DNA of 64,000 nucleotides, taken from contig NZ_CP100404.1 in assembly GCF_024218775.1 (NCBI RefSeq), positions 434,001 to 498,000 of the forward strand. The letters run 5' to 3'. Position numbers and translations under genes: made by a program. This document shows positions 7,571 through 15,420 of the stretch, piece after piece (position 1 is the first letter of the stretch; each line of letters starts with the position of its first letter). The notes below the pieces were generated by a model. That model made no database searches and was not told where the DNA came from. It worked only from the letters and a program-made list of their open reading frames with translations. The stretch is from Haloarcula marina. GTDB lineage: Archaea; Halobacteriota; Halobacteria; Halobacteriales; Haloarculaceae.

Positions 7571-8209
7571 TTACGTCTCGAAGAGGACACCGCTGACGAC
7601 GGCGTTCATCGCCCGACGCAACCGCTGTGAAACCGCCTGTTCGCTCACGTCGAAGTGTTCCGCGAGGTCGGCCAAGGTGGCCTGTCGCGGGACCTCGAAG
7701 TACCCCATCTCGTAGGCGGTGACGAGCGTCTCCCACTGCGTCTGTGTCAGGCGTCCTTCGATGGCTGGCGCGTGCGGGTTGTAGACGCCGGTGACGTCGA
7801 TGTCGATGCCCTTCTTCTCGCAGATGTCGTTGAACACCTGGAGGCTGTCGCGGTCGGGAAACCGAAGTCGCAGTTCCCACTGGCCCGCGATTCCCTGTCC
7901 CTCGATAATTGCGCCGTTCGTCTCCGAGAGTGCCTCGACGAGGCCGTTTACCTCGGAGGTCCACGTCATCTGAAACAGGTGTCTGTCGTCGACGCTCGTC
8001 AGTCGCTCGACGCCCTTGACGAGTGGTTGCGCCATCAGTTCCGCTTCGACGTCGGCGGTAGAGCCGTCGGATACCCAGACGAACGGTAGCAGGCGGTCCC
8101 CGAGTGGGACCACGCGCTCTATCTCGACGCGTATCTCGGGGTTGTCGGCGAGGAAATTCCCCAGCGCGAACGAATCCCCCGTTACCGTCACGTCTGTTAT
8201 TATGGGCAT
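7571..8209 (-). CDS. Bat-type HTH_10 transcriptional regulator
   Basis: Protein of 212 residues. The C-terminal 55 or so residues form the HTH_10 domain of bacterio-opsin activator-like regulators: LTQTQWETLVTAYEMGYFEV, then TLADLAEHFDVSEQAVSQRL. The N-terminal 150 residues are the usual mixed alpha/beta sensor-like region of this group. It is divergent from a paralogue at 8492 across 282 bp, and a decayed third copy lies at 9155-9377. It likely acts as a DNA-binding regulator of nearby or unlinked genes; the signal is unknown. Confidence 0.88.
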   Translation of the reverse strand: MPIITDVTVTGDSFALGNFLADNPEIRVEIERVVPLGDRLLPFVWVSDGSTADVEAELMAQPLVKGVERLTSVDDRHLFQMTWTSEVNGLVEALSETNGAIIEGQGIAGQWELRLRFPDRDSLQVFNDICEKKGIDIDVTGVYNPHAPAIEGRLTQTQWETLVTAYEMGYFEVPRQATLADLAEHFDVSEQAVSQRLRRAMNAVVSGVLFET

Positions 8210-8491
8210 CGTGTTCCTTCGTATTCGAATCCTGAACGTATGTACTCAAATATTTCGCCTTCGCTGTCGAAGTTAACGCCGAAATGGCGGTGTTCTCACG
8301 GAGAACGAAGCGGACGCCTGGTTCACGACTGAACAGTCTGTTACGACAGTGCTATGCGTATAGTTATGCCGTCTCTATTTGGGGTCCGAAACATGATGCA
8401 TATATATTTATCCTTCAGAGTTAAACTTACAACGGAGACGTACAACCTGAAAATACAGTAGGTCCGGCACTTCTGCCCTGAGAGTCCACCG
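8210..8491. promoter_or_regulatory. Shared control region of two divergent Bat-type regulators
   Basis: This 282-bp gap has no gene and is clearly AT-richer than its surroundings. On the plus strand TATATATTTATC at about 8401-8412 is a strong TATA candidate for the gene at 8492, leaving a leader of roughly 55 nt. On the minus strand AAATATTTGA near 8246-8255 could serve the gene ending at 7571. Confidence 0.5.
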
Positions 8492-9130
8492 ATGATTTCG
8501 ATAGCTGACATCACAATCCCCGCCGACGACTTCGAGCTAAGCCACTTACACCGAGAACTGTCCGGGGGACACATCGAGTTGGAGCGACTCGTCACGCGCC
8601 GCGGGTCGATTAGCACACTGTTCTGGGTATCGCAGGGAACGACGGAACGCATCGTCGACGCACTGGAGGCGTCGCCACACGTCGAGGAGGCTCAGTGTCT
8701 CACGAGCGACGGCGACCACCGACTGTTCGAAGCCCGTTGGAACGGTGACGCCGACGGCTTCCTCCGCACGATGGTCGAATCGAACGCGCGACTCCTCGAC
8801 GGAGAGAGCATCGACGGGGGATGGGAGTTCCGACTCCAGTTCCGGAATCAGGACGCCGTCGACGGGTTCCGGACGCTGTGCGACGAGACGGGTATCGACG
8901 TCGTCGTCCGCCGCATCTACCGCCCCAGCTATCCCGAGGCGAACGAGTCGATGAGTACCGAACAACGCGAGGCGATTGTGACCGCCTTCGAGCACGGCTA
9001 CTTCGACATCCCGCGCCAGACGTCGCTCGCCGTCCTCGCCGATAGCTTCGACATAAGCGACAGCGCCTACTCCCAGCGGCTCCGTCGCGGCCTCGCCGCG
9101 CTCATCGAGGAGACCATATTCGAGTCCTGA
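8492..9130 (+). CDS. Bat-type HTH_10 transcriptional regulator
   Basis: Protein of 212 residues, the same length and layout as the divergent gene at 7571 and clearly its paralogue. The HTH_10 domain is at the C-terminus (STEQREAIVTAFEHGYFDIP, then LAVLADSFDISDSAYSQRL). The N-terminal half shares the pattern FxWVSxGxT and the ...DHxLFEARW segment. The helix that normally reads SEQAVSQRL is SDSAYSQRL here, so DNA specificity may differ from its neighbour. No ligand is predictable. Confidence 0.87.
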   Translation: MISIADITIPADDFELSHLHRELSGGHIELERLVTRRGSISTLFWVSQGTTERIVDALEASPHVEEAQCLTSDGDHRLFEARWNGDADGFLRTMVESNARLLDGESIDGGWEFRLQFRNQDAVDGFRTLCDETGIDVVVRRIYRPSYPEANESMSTEQREAIVTAFEHGYFDIPRQTSLAVLADSFDISDSAYSQRLRRGLAALIEETIFES

Positions 9131-9154
9131 CGCGACGGGGTCGCCCAGGGCGCG

Positions 9155-9377
9155 CTACCCCGACTCGAACACCAACTCGCTGACCAGCGGGCATCATCGC
9201 TCTTCGCAACCGCCGTGAGACGGCCTGCTCGCTCAGGTCGAACTGCTCTTCGAGGTCGGGCGAGGTGGGCTGTCGTGCCCCTCGAAGTAGCCGTGTTCGT
9301 CGGTCGCGGCGAGCGTCTCCCACTGCGTCTGTGTGGGTCGCTTCTCCGTGGACGGTACGGTCGGAGTCGTAGACTCC
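9155..9377 (-). pseudogene. Decayed 3' fragment of a third Bat-type regulator
   Basis: On the minus strand, pieces in different frames match the last 75 or so residues of the gene at 7571: GVYDSD, then TQTQWETL, then EHGYFEG, then EEQFDLSEQAVSRRLRRAM, ending LVFESG and a stop at 9155. At least two single-base deletions break the frame between the GYF and DLE segments. The first 135 or so residues are absent. Immediately upstream lies a duplicated tail of the DHH gene, so truncation and duplication may be one event. Confidence 0.75.
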
Positions 9378-9390
9378 CTGGCGTTTCGGG

Positions 9391-9472
9391 GGCGTCCAGC
9401 GACCTGCAACCGCGGTTACCGTTCGGTTTCGACGCCCTCGTCGTCCTCCTCGGGAAGTCGCTTGAAGCCGTC
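9391..9472. repeat. Direct repeat copy A: duplicated 3' tail of the DHH gene
   Basis: Matches 9561-9642 over 82 bp with two mismatches (9395 and 9458), at an offset of 170 bp. It would encode the tail FKRLPEEDDEGVETER and stop, as in the DHH gene, but has no gene body upstream. Confidence 0.85.
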
Positions 9473-9537
9473 CACCCACCTTTTTCCGGTTCGGGTGCGC
9501 GGAGCGCACCGCTCACCGCAAAAATCTGGACCAAAAA

Positions 9538-9566
9538 GGCGCCCTCTCACTCCGTTCGAGGGCGCC
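9538..9566 (-). terminator. Hairpin plus T-run after the DHH gene
   Basis: On the minus strand a 9-bp perfect stem (GGCGCCCTC / GAGGGCGCC, 11-nt loop) is followed directly by TTTTT. It lies 20 bp past the DHH stop codon, the form expected of an intrinsic-like archaeal terminator. Confidence 0.7.
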
Positions 9567-9642
9567 CAGCGACCTGCAACCGCGGTTACCGTTCGGTTTC
9601 GACGCCCTCGTCGTCCTCCTCGGGAAGTCGCTTGAAGGCGTC
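9561..9642. repeat. Direct repeat copy B: native 3' end of the DHH gene
   Basis: Partner of the repeat at 9391-9472. It spans the last 19 codons of the DHH gene and 25 bp of its trailer, which includes the right arm of the terminator. Confidence 0.85.
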
Positions 9643-10677
9643 GACGATGGCCTGTTTCGCCACCGCGCCCTGGGTCGTCCAATGGTGGGCGTAGTCCATC
9701 ATGTCGTCGTAGATGTCCGGTTTGCATCCGGCGGCCTTCGGGTGGCCGCCGCCGTTGACCTGCCGGGCGACTTCGTGAGCGCGCTCGAAGTTCTCGGTAC
9801 CCCGAATCGACGCCGACCCGGCGGGCTTGACGATGACGGCGGCGTCGGCCCCCTGTTCGCGCAGGGCTTCCGCGACTTCGTTTTGCGAGCAGCGTCCGTA
9901 GGTGACGCCGACGGTCCACTCGCCGACCTCGCGCATCTCCGCGCGGTCGACGGCCTTCTCGATGAGCGCCTCCTTCTCGACGCGTTTCTCCGCGAGAAAG
10001 TCGTGGACCGCTGGCGAGAGGTCGGGACCGTGGTCGGTGATGGCAGCGATGTACTCCTCCGGTTCGGACCAGTACGAGAAGTCCGCCAAATCGTCGCTGC
10101 GCTCGTCGTCGCGAATCCAGAGGTCGTGGTCCCGCGTGACGGCGGCGAGGTCGGCCCACCGCTCGTCGAACGCGTAGTCCAACTGTTCGAGGGCCACGTC
10201 GGCCGTACACACTTCCTCTGAGTCACCGACGGTTCGCTCGACGCCCGCCGCGTCGACCGTCTCGCCCAGTTCGGCGTCCCACTGGTGGTGGTCGAACCAC
10301 GCGACTCGCTCCACGCGTTCGACGAGGTCCGAGAGCGCACCGAGGTCGGACTCGCTGTCGGGACAGAGGTCACAGACGTACACGGTCGCGTCCGGTTCGG
10401 CGTACTCGGCGGTCCACGCCAGCGCCTCTTGCAGTTCGTGCGGGCCGGCGGCCAGCAGTTCGCCCTCGCCGTGGGCTTCCCGAATCAGCGCCGTACACGC
10501 CAGTCCGTCGGCGTCCGGGTCGGCGATGACGACGACGCTCGCGCCGTCCAGCGTCTCTCTGGCCTCTGCTTCGGCTTGCTCTTCCTCGTAGGAGTCGGGG
10601 ATGAAGAAGCCCTCACCGGGGAGGACGGATTTGCGGCCGAGAGAGAGGCGGTCGTCGTCGATGAGCCAATCGTCCAT
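9586..10677 (-). CDS. DHH/DHHA1-family phosphoesterase
   Basis: Protein of 363 residues. The metal-binding motifs of the DHH family appear in order: DPDADG (53-58), VCDLCPDSESD, and DHHQWD. A C-terminal DHHA1 domain ends in VNGGGHPKAAGC, the substrate-binding GGGH motif. Such proteins hydrolyse phosphodiester bonds in short oligonucleotides, cyclic dinucleotides or single-stranded DNA (RecJ-like); the substrate here is not predictable. It is a single gene with its own terminator. Its 3' tail is duplicated 170 bp away. Confidence 0.9.
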   Translation of the reverse strand: MDDWLIDDDRLSLGRKSVLPGEGFFIPDSYEEEQAEAEARETLDGASVVVIADPDADGLACTALIREAHGEGELLAAGPHELQEALAWTAEYAEPDATVYVCDLCPDSESDLGALSDLVERVERVAWFDHHQWDAELGETVDAAGVERTVGDSEEVCTADVALEQLDYAFDERWADLAAVTRDHDLWIRDDERSDDLADFSYWSEPEEYIAAITDHGPDLSPAVHDFLAEKRVEKEALIEKAVDRAEMREVGEWTVGVTYGRCSQNEVAEALREQGADAAVIVKPAGSASIRGTENFERAHEVARQVNGGGHPKAAGCKPDIYDDMMDYAHHWTTQGAVAKQAIVDAFKRLPEEDDEGVETER

Positions 10678-10718
10678 GTCCGTTCATACCGGTCGTCGGC
10701 AATGAACCCGGCGGTCTG

Positions 10719-11186
10719 TCAGACCAGTTCGCGCTCGGGATTGACCTCGCCCTCTAACTGCCGGACCGTCAGTACCGGCATCGGGGCCTGCCGGACGATT
10801 TCCTCGGCGACGCTCCCGAGTAAGAAGGCGTGTTCGCCGTGACGGCCGCGAGTCCCGGTGGCCACCACGTCGGCGTCGTTCTCCACGGCGTACTGGCAAA
10901 TTTCGTCGGCCGGGTCGCCCGCCCGAACGGCGGTGATGATGTCGTCGTCGTCGGCGTCGGCGGCGGCGGCCTCTCGGACGAACGAGAGGGCGCGGCCGCC
11001 GGTGGTCGCCAAGGCCCGCTCCAGTTCCTCGCGGACCTCCTCCGGGGTCGACTCGACCTCGCCCGAGTCGACGACGTACAGCGCGTGGACGGTCGCGTCG
11101 AAGTGGTCGGCGAGGTCCAAGGCCGCTTCGACGGCCCGCTGTGCGCTCCCCGACCCGTCGGTCGCGATGACCACCGTCTCGAACAT
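10719..11186 (-). CDS. Universal stress protein (UspA family)
   Basis: Protein of 155 residues with a complete UspA fold: the first strand MFETVVIATDGSGSAQRA carries the nucleotide-site Asp, and the ATP-binding signature is GTRGRHGEHAFLLGSVAEEI (G-2x-G-9x-G-S pattern). This gene is therefore likely of the ATP-binding type. A long upstream reading-frame extension is discarded because the ATG at 11186 is the family start. It is divergent from a second Usp gene across a hairpin-containing gap. Confidence 0.92.
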   Translation of the reverse strand: MFETVVIATDGSGSAQRAVEAALDLADHFDATVHALYVVDSGEVESTPEEVREELERALATTGGRALSFVREAAAADADDDDIITAVRAGDPADEICQYAVENDADVVATGTRGRHGEHAFLLGSVAEEIVRQAPMPVLTVRQLEGEVNPERELV

Positions 11187-11220
11187 ACTCCGGGCTACCG
11201 CGGCGACGACCAAAAAGCCG

Positions 11221-11242
11221 CCCCATCCACGCCGGGATGGGG
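11221..11242. repeat. 8-bp hairpin between divergent usp genes
   Basis: CCCCATCC and GGATGGGG form a perfect stem around a 6-nt loop, in the 91-bp gap between two divergent starts. T-rich stretches lie on both outer sides in the outgoing directions. Operator or early attenuation site are both possible. Confidence 0.5.
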
Positions 11243-11277
11243 TGGATTTTTGTCCGGGCCGGTCGCAGGGTGGAGTG

Positions 11278-11715
11278 ATGGACATCGACCTCGTGCTCGT
11301 GCCGGTCGACGGCAGCGACCGGTCCGAGCGGGCGGCCGAGTACGCTATCGCCATCGCCGAGCGATACGACGCCGACCTCCACCTGCTGTTCGTCCTCGAC
11401 GAACGGCTTCGCCGCGACATCGACGACGGCCGCGTCGACCCCGATGCGCTGGCCGAGCAACACCGGGCGTTCACCGGCGGCGTACGCGAACGGATCCGTG
11501 ACGCCGGTCACGACGGGCACCTCGACACGTCCAGCGCCGCGGCGTTCTCGGAGCATCGGCTGATGCAGACGCCGGGGAGCGTGGTCTTAGACGTGGCCGA
11601 GGACATCGAGGCGGACTTCATCGTCGTCCCGCGAGAAGGTGACGGCGAGGAGGCCGTCGGTCGCGCCGCGCTGTACGTCTTGGAGTACGCCAGCCAGCCA
11701 GTCCTCTCCGTCTAG
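11278..11715 (+). CDS. Universal stress protein-like, degenerate ATP motif
   Basis: Protein of 145 residues starting MDIDLVLVPVDGSDRSERAA, a UspA N-terminus with the usual Asp. The C-terminal segment reads VVPREGDGEEAVGRAALYVL where ATP-binding family members have G-2x-G-9x-G-S/T, so the phosphate-binding glycines are largely lost and ATP binding is doubtful. It ends four bases into the convergent GNAT gene. It is divergent from the ATP-type Usp gene at 10719, giving an unlike pair. Confidence 0.88.
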   Translation: MDIDLVLVPVDGSDRSERAAEYAIAIAERYDADLHLLFVLDERLRRDIDDGRVDPDALAEQHRAFTGGVRERIRDAGHDGHLDTSSAAAFSEHRLMQTPGSVVLDVAEDIEADFIVVPREGDGEEAVGRAALYVLEYASQPVLSV

Positions 11716-12233
11716 AGGCGAATCGACATCTCGATTTCGAAGCTCTCGGTGTTGCCCGTCTCGAAGCCGACCTTCTTGTAGAGCGCGATGGCCGAGTCGT
11801 TCCAGCGCTCGACCGTGAGCCACACCCGCTCGATGCCCGCGGCCTGTCCGGCACCGAGGAGCGTCTCGAGGAGGGCGGTGCCGTTGCCCGACCCCTGAAA
11901 CGCCTGTAAGACGAAGATGGCGAGTTCGTGCTCGCCGTGGCGGTCGGGGACGAGCGTCGCGTGACCGACCACGCGGCCGTCGTGACGGGCGACGACGTTG
12001 ACGCAGTCCTCGTCCAAGATGTTGTCGAGCCACTTCTCGATAGCCGCCTCTTTGACCGGTGGAATCCCCTGCGCGCGGTCGGCGGGGTCGAAGTCCAGAT
12101 ACATCGCCACCAGCGCCTCGCGGTCGACGGCGTCGGCGGCCGAGAGGGTCACCTCGTGGCCGTCCCGGTCGGTCACCGTCCGCGGCGGCCGCGGGAACGC
12201 GTCGGCGCCATCCGCTGGGTACTCCCGTGTCAT
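11712..12233 (-). CDS. GNAT-family N-acetyltransferase
   Basis: Protein of 173 residues with the GNAT fold. The acetyl-CoA loop is FVLQAFQGSGNGTALLETLL, a Q/R-x-x-G-x-G/A motif, followed by RVWLTVERWNDSAIALYKKV and GFE, the usual strand 5 to helix region. The substrate cannot be predicted. Its ATG overlaps the stop of the upstream usp gene by 4 bp, so the two are co-transcribed. Its 3' end overlaps the convergent usp gene by 4 bp. Confidence 0.88.
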   Translation of the reverse strand: MTREYPADGADAFPRPPRTVTDRDGHEVTLSAADAVDREALVAMYLDFDPADRAQGIPPVKEAAIEKWLDNILDEDCVNVVARHDGRVVGHATLVPDRHGEHELAIFVLQAFQGSGNGTALLETLLGAGQAAGIERVWLTVERWNDSAIALYKKVGFETGNTESFEIEMSIRL

Positions 12234-12601
12234 CGAATCAGCGTCACCGGCGTTTGGGCGTTCAACAGAACGAACTCGACGACCGAACCGAGTTGAATCT
12301 TTCCGAGCGTCGACCGCTCGCCGCCGCCGAGAACGATGCGGTCGAACCCTTCGCTCTCGGCGATGTCGACGAGTTGGCTCCCCGGCGACTCGCCGCCGAT
12401 GTAACGTACCTCCGCGTCTAGCCCGGCCGCTTCCAGTGTGGATTCGACCCGCTCGCGGACCGCCGCCTCGTCCGTGTCCATCTCCTCGTTGTCGAAGATA
12501 GCGACGGTCAGGTCGTCACCGGTGTCCGCGACCCGAGAGACGGTTTCGTCCAGCGCCTGATAGGACAGTTCGCTGCCGCCGACGCCGAGTAGAATGTGCA
12601 T
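12230..12601 (-). CDS. Universal stress protein (UspA family)
   Basis: Protein of 123 residues, at the short end for UspA. It starts MHILLGVGGSELSYQALDET, with Gly where the usual Asp of the first strand stands. The C-terminal signature is GGGERSTLGKIQLGSVVEFV, keeping the G-x-x-x-x-x-GS pattern. The first gene of a two-gene operon with the GNAT enzyme (ATGA overlap), which suggests that stress sensing and an acetyl-transfer step are expressed together. Confidence 0.88.
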   Translation of the reverse strand: MHILLGVGGSELSYQALDETVSRVADTGDDLTVAIFDNEEMDTDEAAVRERVESTLEAAGLDAEVRYIGGESPGSQLVDIAESEGFDRIVLGGGERSTLGKIQLGSVVEFVLLNAQTPVTLIR

Positions 12602-12699
12602 ACGCACTGGTGCACGGTCAACGCTCAAAAAGCCACCTGCCACCGGAAGGCGTCCGCCGGGGCGATACCCTTTTTCACCGGCGGCACACACAGACGCCC

Positions 12700-13371
12700 A
12701 TGACCGAGGGCACGCCGCCGGAGGAGCGCGACGAGGAGCCGACGCGAGTCGTCACGCCGCACGACCCGGCGGCCGACGAGACGGACGACGCCGACGCGGG
12801 CGACGGGACCGAGGCAGGCGAGGAGCAACTCGGGCCGGACGTGCCGGACGACGTTCGCAAGTACGAGCGGTTCAAGAAAATCGAGGGCGGAACCTACGAC
12901 CGGGCCAACGAGTTCCTGCGCGAGCGGACCTACGTCACGGCCCGCGAGTGGGCCATCGCGCGCCTCTGTGCGGACTTCCGGACCGAGACGGGCGTCGAGA
13001 TGACGAAAATCGGCGAGAACCTCCCCGAACTCGTCCCGTTCATGACCGACACGTACACGCCCCAAGCGGTCAATCAGGCCCGCGCCTCCTTCGAGGAGAA
13101 GGTCCGGAAATCGGGGGCGACCTTCCTCTACGGCGCGATGTCGGACTTCTTCACCGCCGAGGAACTGGACGACGTGATGTACGAGGCGACCGAGGTGGCG
13201 AAGTTCCTCTTGGAAGTCGAGGGCGTCGACCTCGCGGTCGAAGACGAGATGGAGGCCGAGGACCGCATCTCCTCGGTCATGCGCGAAGTCCGGGAACACT
13301 CGGCGGCGCTCCGGCACGACGAGGTGTGCTGTCCGGAGTGCGGCCACGAGTTCGGCGTCGACGAGAAGTGA
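12700..13371 (+). CDS. DUF5806-like protein with C-terminal zinc ribbon half
   Basis: Protein of 223 residues. The N-terminal 50 residues are very acidic and low-complexity. The core (DVRKYERFKKIEGGTYDRAN onward) is helical and matches a haloarchaeal family I recognise as DUF5806. Within it, TYVTAREWAIARLCADFRTE followed by MTKIGENLPELV resembles a helix-turn-helix. The C-terminus has CCPECGHEF, a CxxC knuckle that probably binds zinc. A nucleic-acid-linked role is possible; function is unknown. The ATG at 12700 is chosen because upstream sequence belongs to the divergent usp promoter. Confidence 0.8.
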   Translation: MTEGTPPEERDEEPTRVVTPHDPAADETDDADAGDGTEAGEEQLGPDVPDDVRKYERFKKIEGGTYDRANEFLRERTYVTAREWAIARLCADFRTETGVEMTKIGENLPELVPFMTDTYTPQAVNQARASFEEKVRKSGATFLYGAMSDFFTAEELDDVMYEATEVAKFLLEVEGVDLAVEDEMEAEDRISSVMREVREHSAALRHDEVCCPECGHEFGVDEK

Positions 13372-13422
13372 CCGACCGATAGCCTCGCCACCGTTATCCG
13401 CCGCCCACCCGAAATCCGGCCG

Positions 13423-13812
13423 ATGAACCTCCGCACGAAAGTCCTCCTCACCGACGGGTTCCTCGCCGTCCTCGCTCTCGCGCAGGTGTGGCTGAACGTC
13501 GACGAGGGGGTGCTGTGGCCCCTCGCGGCGCTGTTCGCGGTCGTGACCGTCGCCGCCACCTACGCCGGTGAACACGGGGTCACCGGCCGACTTCCGGGGT
13601 CGGGAGCCGTACAGACCGTCGCGCTCGTCGCGGTACTGGGGACCGCGATACTGGCCGGTGGCTCCCTCCTCGGCCCTGACCTCGTCACGTCGGTGCTGTT
13701 GGCGGCGCTGGCCGGACTCGGCGTCGGGATGCTCTGCTACCGGGCGTACTTCGGCGTCGTCCGACCCGTTCCGGCCGCCCGACTCGAACGGGCGCGACGG
13801 GGACAGGTCTAA
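13423..13812 (+). CDS. Small membrane protein with four predicted spans
   Basis: Protein of 129 residues with about four hydrophobic segments separated by short loops: residues 8-24, 32-48, 63-84 and 87-110. A basic tail follows (RLERARRGQV), placing the C-terminus inside by the positive-inside rule. I do not recognise the family. Its stop codon directly abuts that of the convergent zinc-ribbon gene. Confidence 0.75.
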   Translation: MNLRTKVLLTDGFLAVLALAQVWLNVDEGVLWPLAALFAVVTVAATYAGEHGVTGRLPGSGAVQTVALVAVLGTAILAGGSLLGPDLVTSVLLAALAGLGVGMLCYRAYFGVVRPVPAARLERARRGQV

Positions 13813-13992
13813 TTAGCTCACGCCGAGGACCTTCCCGCACTTCTTGCAGTGGTACACGTCGCGGATGTCGACGCCCAACTGGATGCGCGGCGGCCCCTCG
13901 TCCTGCTCGACGAGTTCGATTTCCTCGACCTCCTCGCGTTCGAGGTCGTCCGCGGTCTCCAGTTCCGCGCCGCAGTTCTCACAGGTGACCAT
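13813..13992 (-). CDS. 59-residue zinc-ribbon microprotein
   Basis: A short gene below common length cut-offs. ATG at 13992 and TAA at 13813-13815 give 59 residues. It has two CxxC knuckles, C4-x2-C7 (TCENCGAE) and C49-x2-C52 (YHCKKCGKV), at opposite ends of a very acidic middle (EREEVEEIELVEQDEG). Together these would bind one zinc ion. Small zinc-binding proteins are common in haloarchaea and several affect growth or biofilm traits, but this one has no assigned role. The stop codons of this gene and the convergent membrane gene are adjacent with no gap. Confidence 0.8.
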   Translation of the reverse strand: MVTCENCGAELETADDLEREEVEEIELVEQDEGPPRIQLGVDIRDVYHCKKCGKVLGVS

Positions 13993-14063
13993 GCGTACTA
14001 GTCAACGGGGCAACACAAATAGCGTGCGGGACAGTGTGACACCGCCGCACACCTGCTCCCGGA

Positions 14064-15368
14064 CTACTCCAGCACTTCGGCGTCGGCGTCGCGGACGTTC
14101 TCGCCCTCGTGACCGTAGAACACGTCCCCGCCCGGGTCGCGCTCGTACACCGTCGTCCCGCGGACCATCGTCCACTCGGGGAAGACGGCCTCGAAGCCCT
14201 CGAAGGGGGTCCAGCCACAGTCCGTGTGGAGGTCGTCGGCGCGAATCTCGGTCGTCTCGGTCACGTCGACCAACACGAGGTCGGCGTCCTTGCCGGGTTC
14301 GACCGCGCCCTTCTGGGGCACGTCGAACACGTCGGCGGGATTCGCGGCGGTGAGGTCCCGCACGCGCTCGTAGGTCAGCGCCGTGTCGGGGTCGCGGGCT
14401 TCCGCGAGCAACAGCGGGAGGACCGTCTCGACGCCGGGGACGCCCGACGGCGCGTCCCAGATGCTCGCGTCCTTCTCCTCGGTGGTGTGTGGCGCGTGGT
14501 CGGTCGCAATCATGTCGACCGTCCCGTCGGCGACGCGGTCGTACACCTCGCGGCGGCGCTTCTCGCGGCGCAGCGGCGGGTTCATCCGGCCGAACGTGCC
14601 CAACTCGTCCAGGTCGCGCCGCGAGAGCAGGAGGTGGTGTGGCGTCACCTCGGTGGTCATCCCCGCGTCGGCGGCGATGTCGATGCCCTCCGGCGTCGAC
14701 GTGTGCGCGATATGGATTCGCGCGTCGACCTGTTTGGCGGCCTCGCAGGCGCGTTCGACGGCCTCGGCTTCGGCCTCGGCGGTGCGGAAGGCGCTCCACG
14801 CGTCGGGGTCGTCGCGCGTCCGCGCGTCCTCGTTGAACAGGTCGGCGTCCTCGGCGTGGACCGTGACGGTGACGCCAGCGTCCGTCGCCGCGCGGAGCGC
14901 TTCTTTGAACAGGCCCGTCTCGATGCCCATGTCGCCTGTCGAGTCGGCGAGGAACACCTCGCCCAGCGCGAACAGGCGCTCCGCGAGCAGCGAGTCCGGG
15001 TCCCAGTCGGCGGTGACGCCGCCGTTGATGCCCCAGTCGATTATCGAGTCGGCGGCGAAGTCGGCCTTCTGTGCGAAGGCCGCGCCGTCGACCGTCGGCG
15101 GGTCGGTGTTCGGTTGGTCGACGACGGCGGTCACGCCGCCCGCGGCGGCCGCGCGGGACCCGGTGTCCCACGTCTCTTTGTGCGGATAGCCCGGTTCGCG
15201 GAAGTGGACGTGGACGTCCATCATCCCGGGGAACAGGCGCTTGCCGGACGCCTCGATGGTGTGTTCGTCGTCTTCGGCGAGGTCACGGCCGACTTCGGCG
15301 ATGGTCTCACCGCGCACCCGGACGTCCCGTTGGCGGCCGTCCGCGAGCGTCGCGTTGCGGATGAGCAT
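14064..15368 (-). CDS. pyrC: Dihydroorotase
   Basis: Protein of 434 residues, the size of class I dihydroorotase, the third step of pyrimidine synthesis. The metal motif is MDVHVHFREPG near residue 50. Further metal ligands are seen in TVHAEDADLF, IHIAHTSTPEG and the late IATDHAPHTTEEK. These fit the two-zinc amidohydrolase fold. The ATG at 15368 is chosen because it starts the family's first strand (MLIRNATLADG). It stands alone, with a lipoate-ligase-like gene 52 bp upstream on the same strand. Confidence 0.95.
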   Translation of the reverse strand: MLIRNATLADGRQRDVRVRGETIAEVGRDLAEDDEHTIEASGKRLFPGMMDVHVHFREPGYPHKETWDTGSRAAAAGGVTAVVDQPNTDPPTVDGAAFAQKADFAADSIIDWGINGGVTADWDPDSLLAERLFALGEVFLADSTGDMGIETGLFKEALRAATDAGVTVTVHAEDADLFNEDARTRDDPDAWSAFRTAEAEAEAVERACEAAKQVDARIHIAHTSTPEGIDIAADAGMTTEVTPHHLLLSRRDLDELGTFGRMNPPLRREKRRREVYDRVADGTVDMIATDHAPHTTEEKDASIWDAPSGVPGVETVLPLLLAEARDPDTALTYERVRDLTAANPADVFDVPQKGAVEPGKDADLVLVDVTETTEIRADDLHTDCGWTPFEGFEAVFPEWTMVRGTTVYERDPGGDVFYGHEGENVRDADAEVLE

Positions 15369-15420
15369 ACGCCTTTCTCGACCGGGGGCCACCCTAAGTG
15401 TCTCGGAAGGGCGGGACGAG

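Noticed and set aside
9391-9642. A CRISPR or tandem-repeat array
   Set aside because: There are only two copies, and both equal the DHH gene tail; it is a partial gene duplication.
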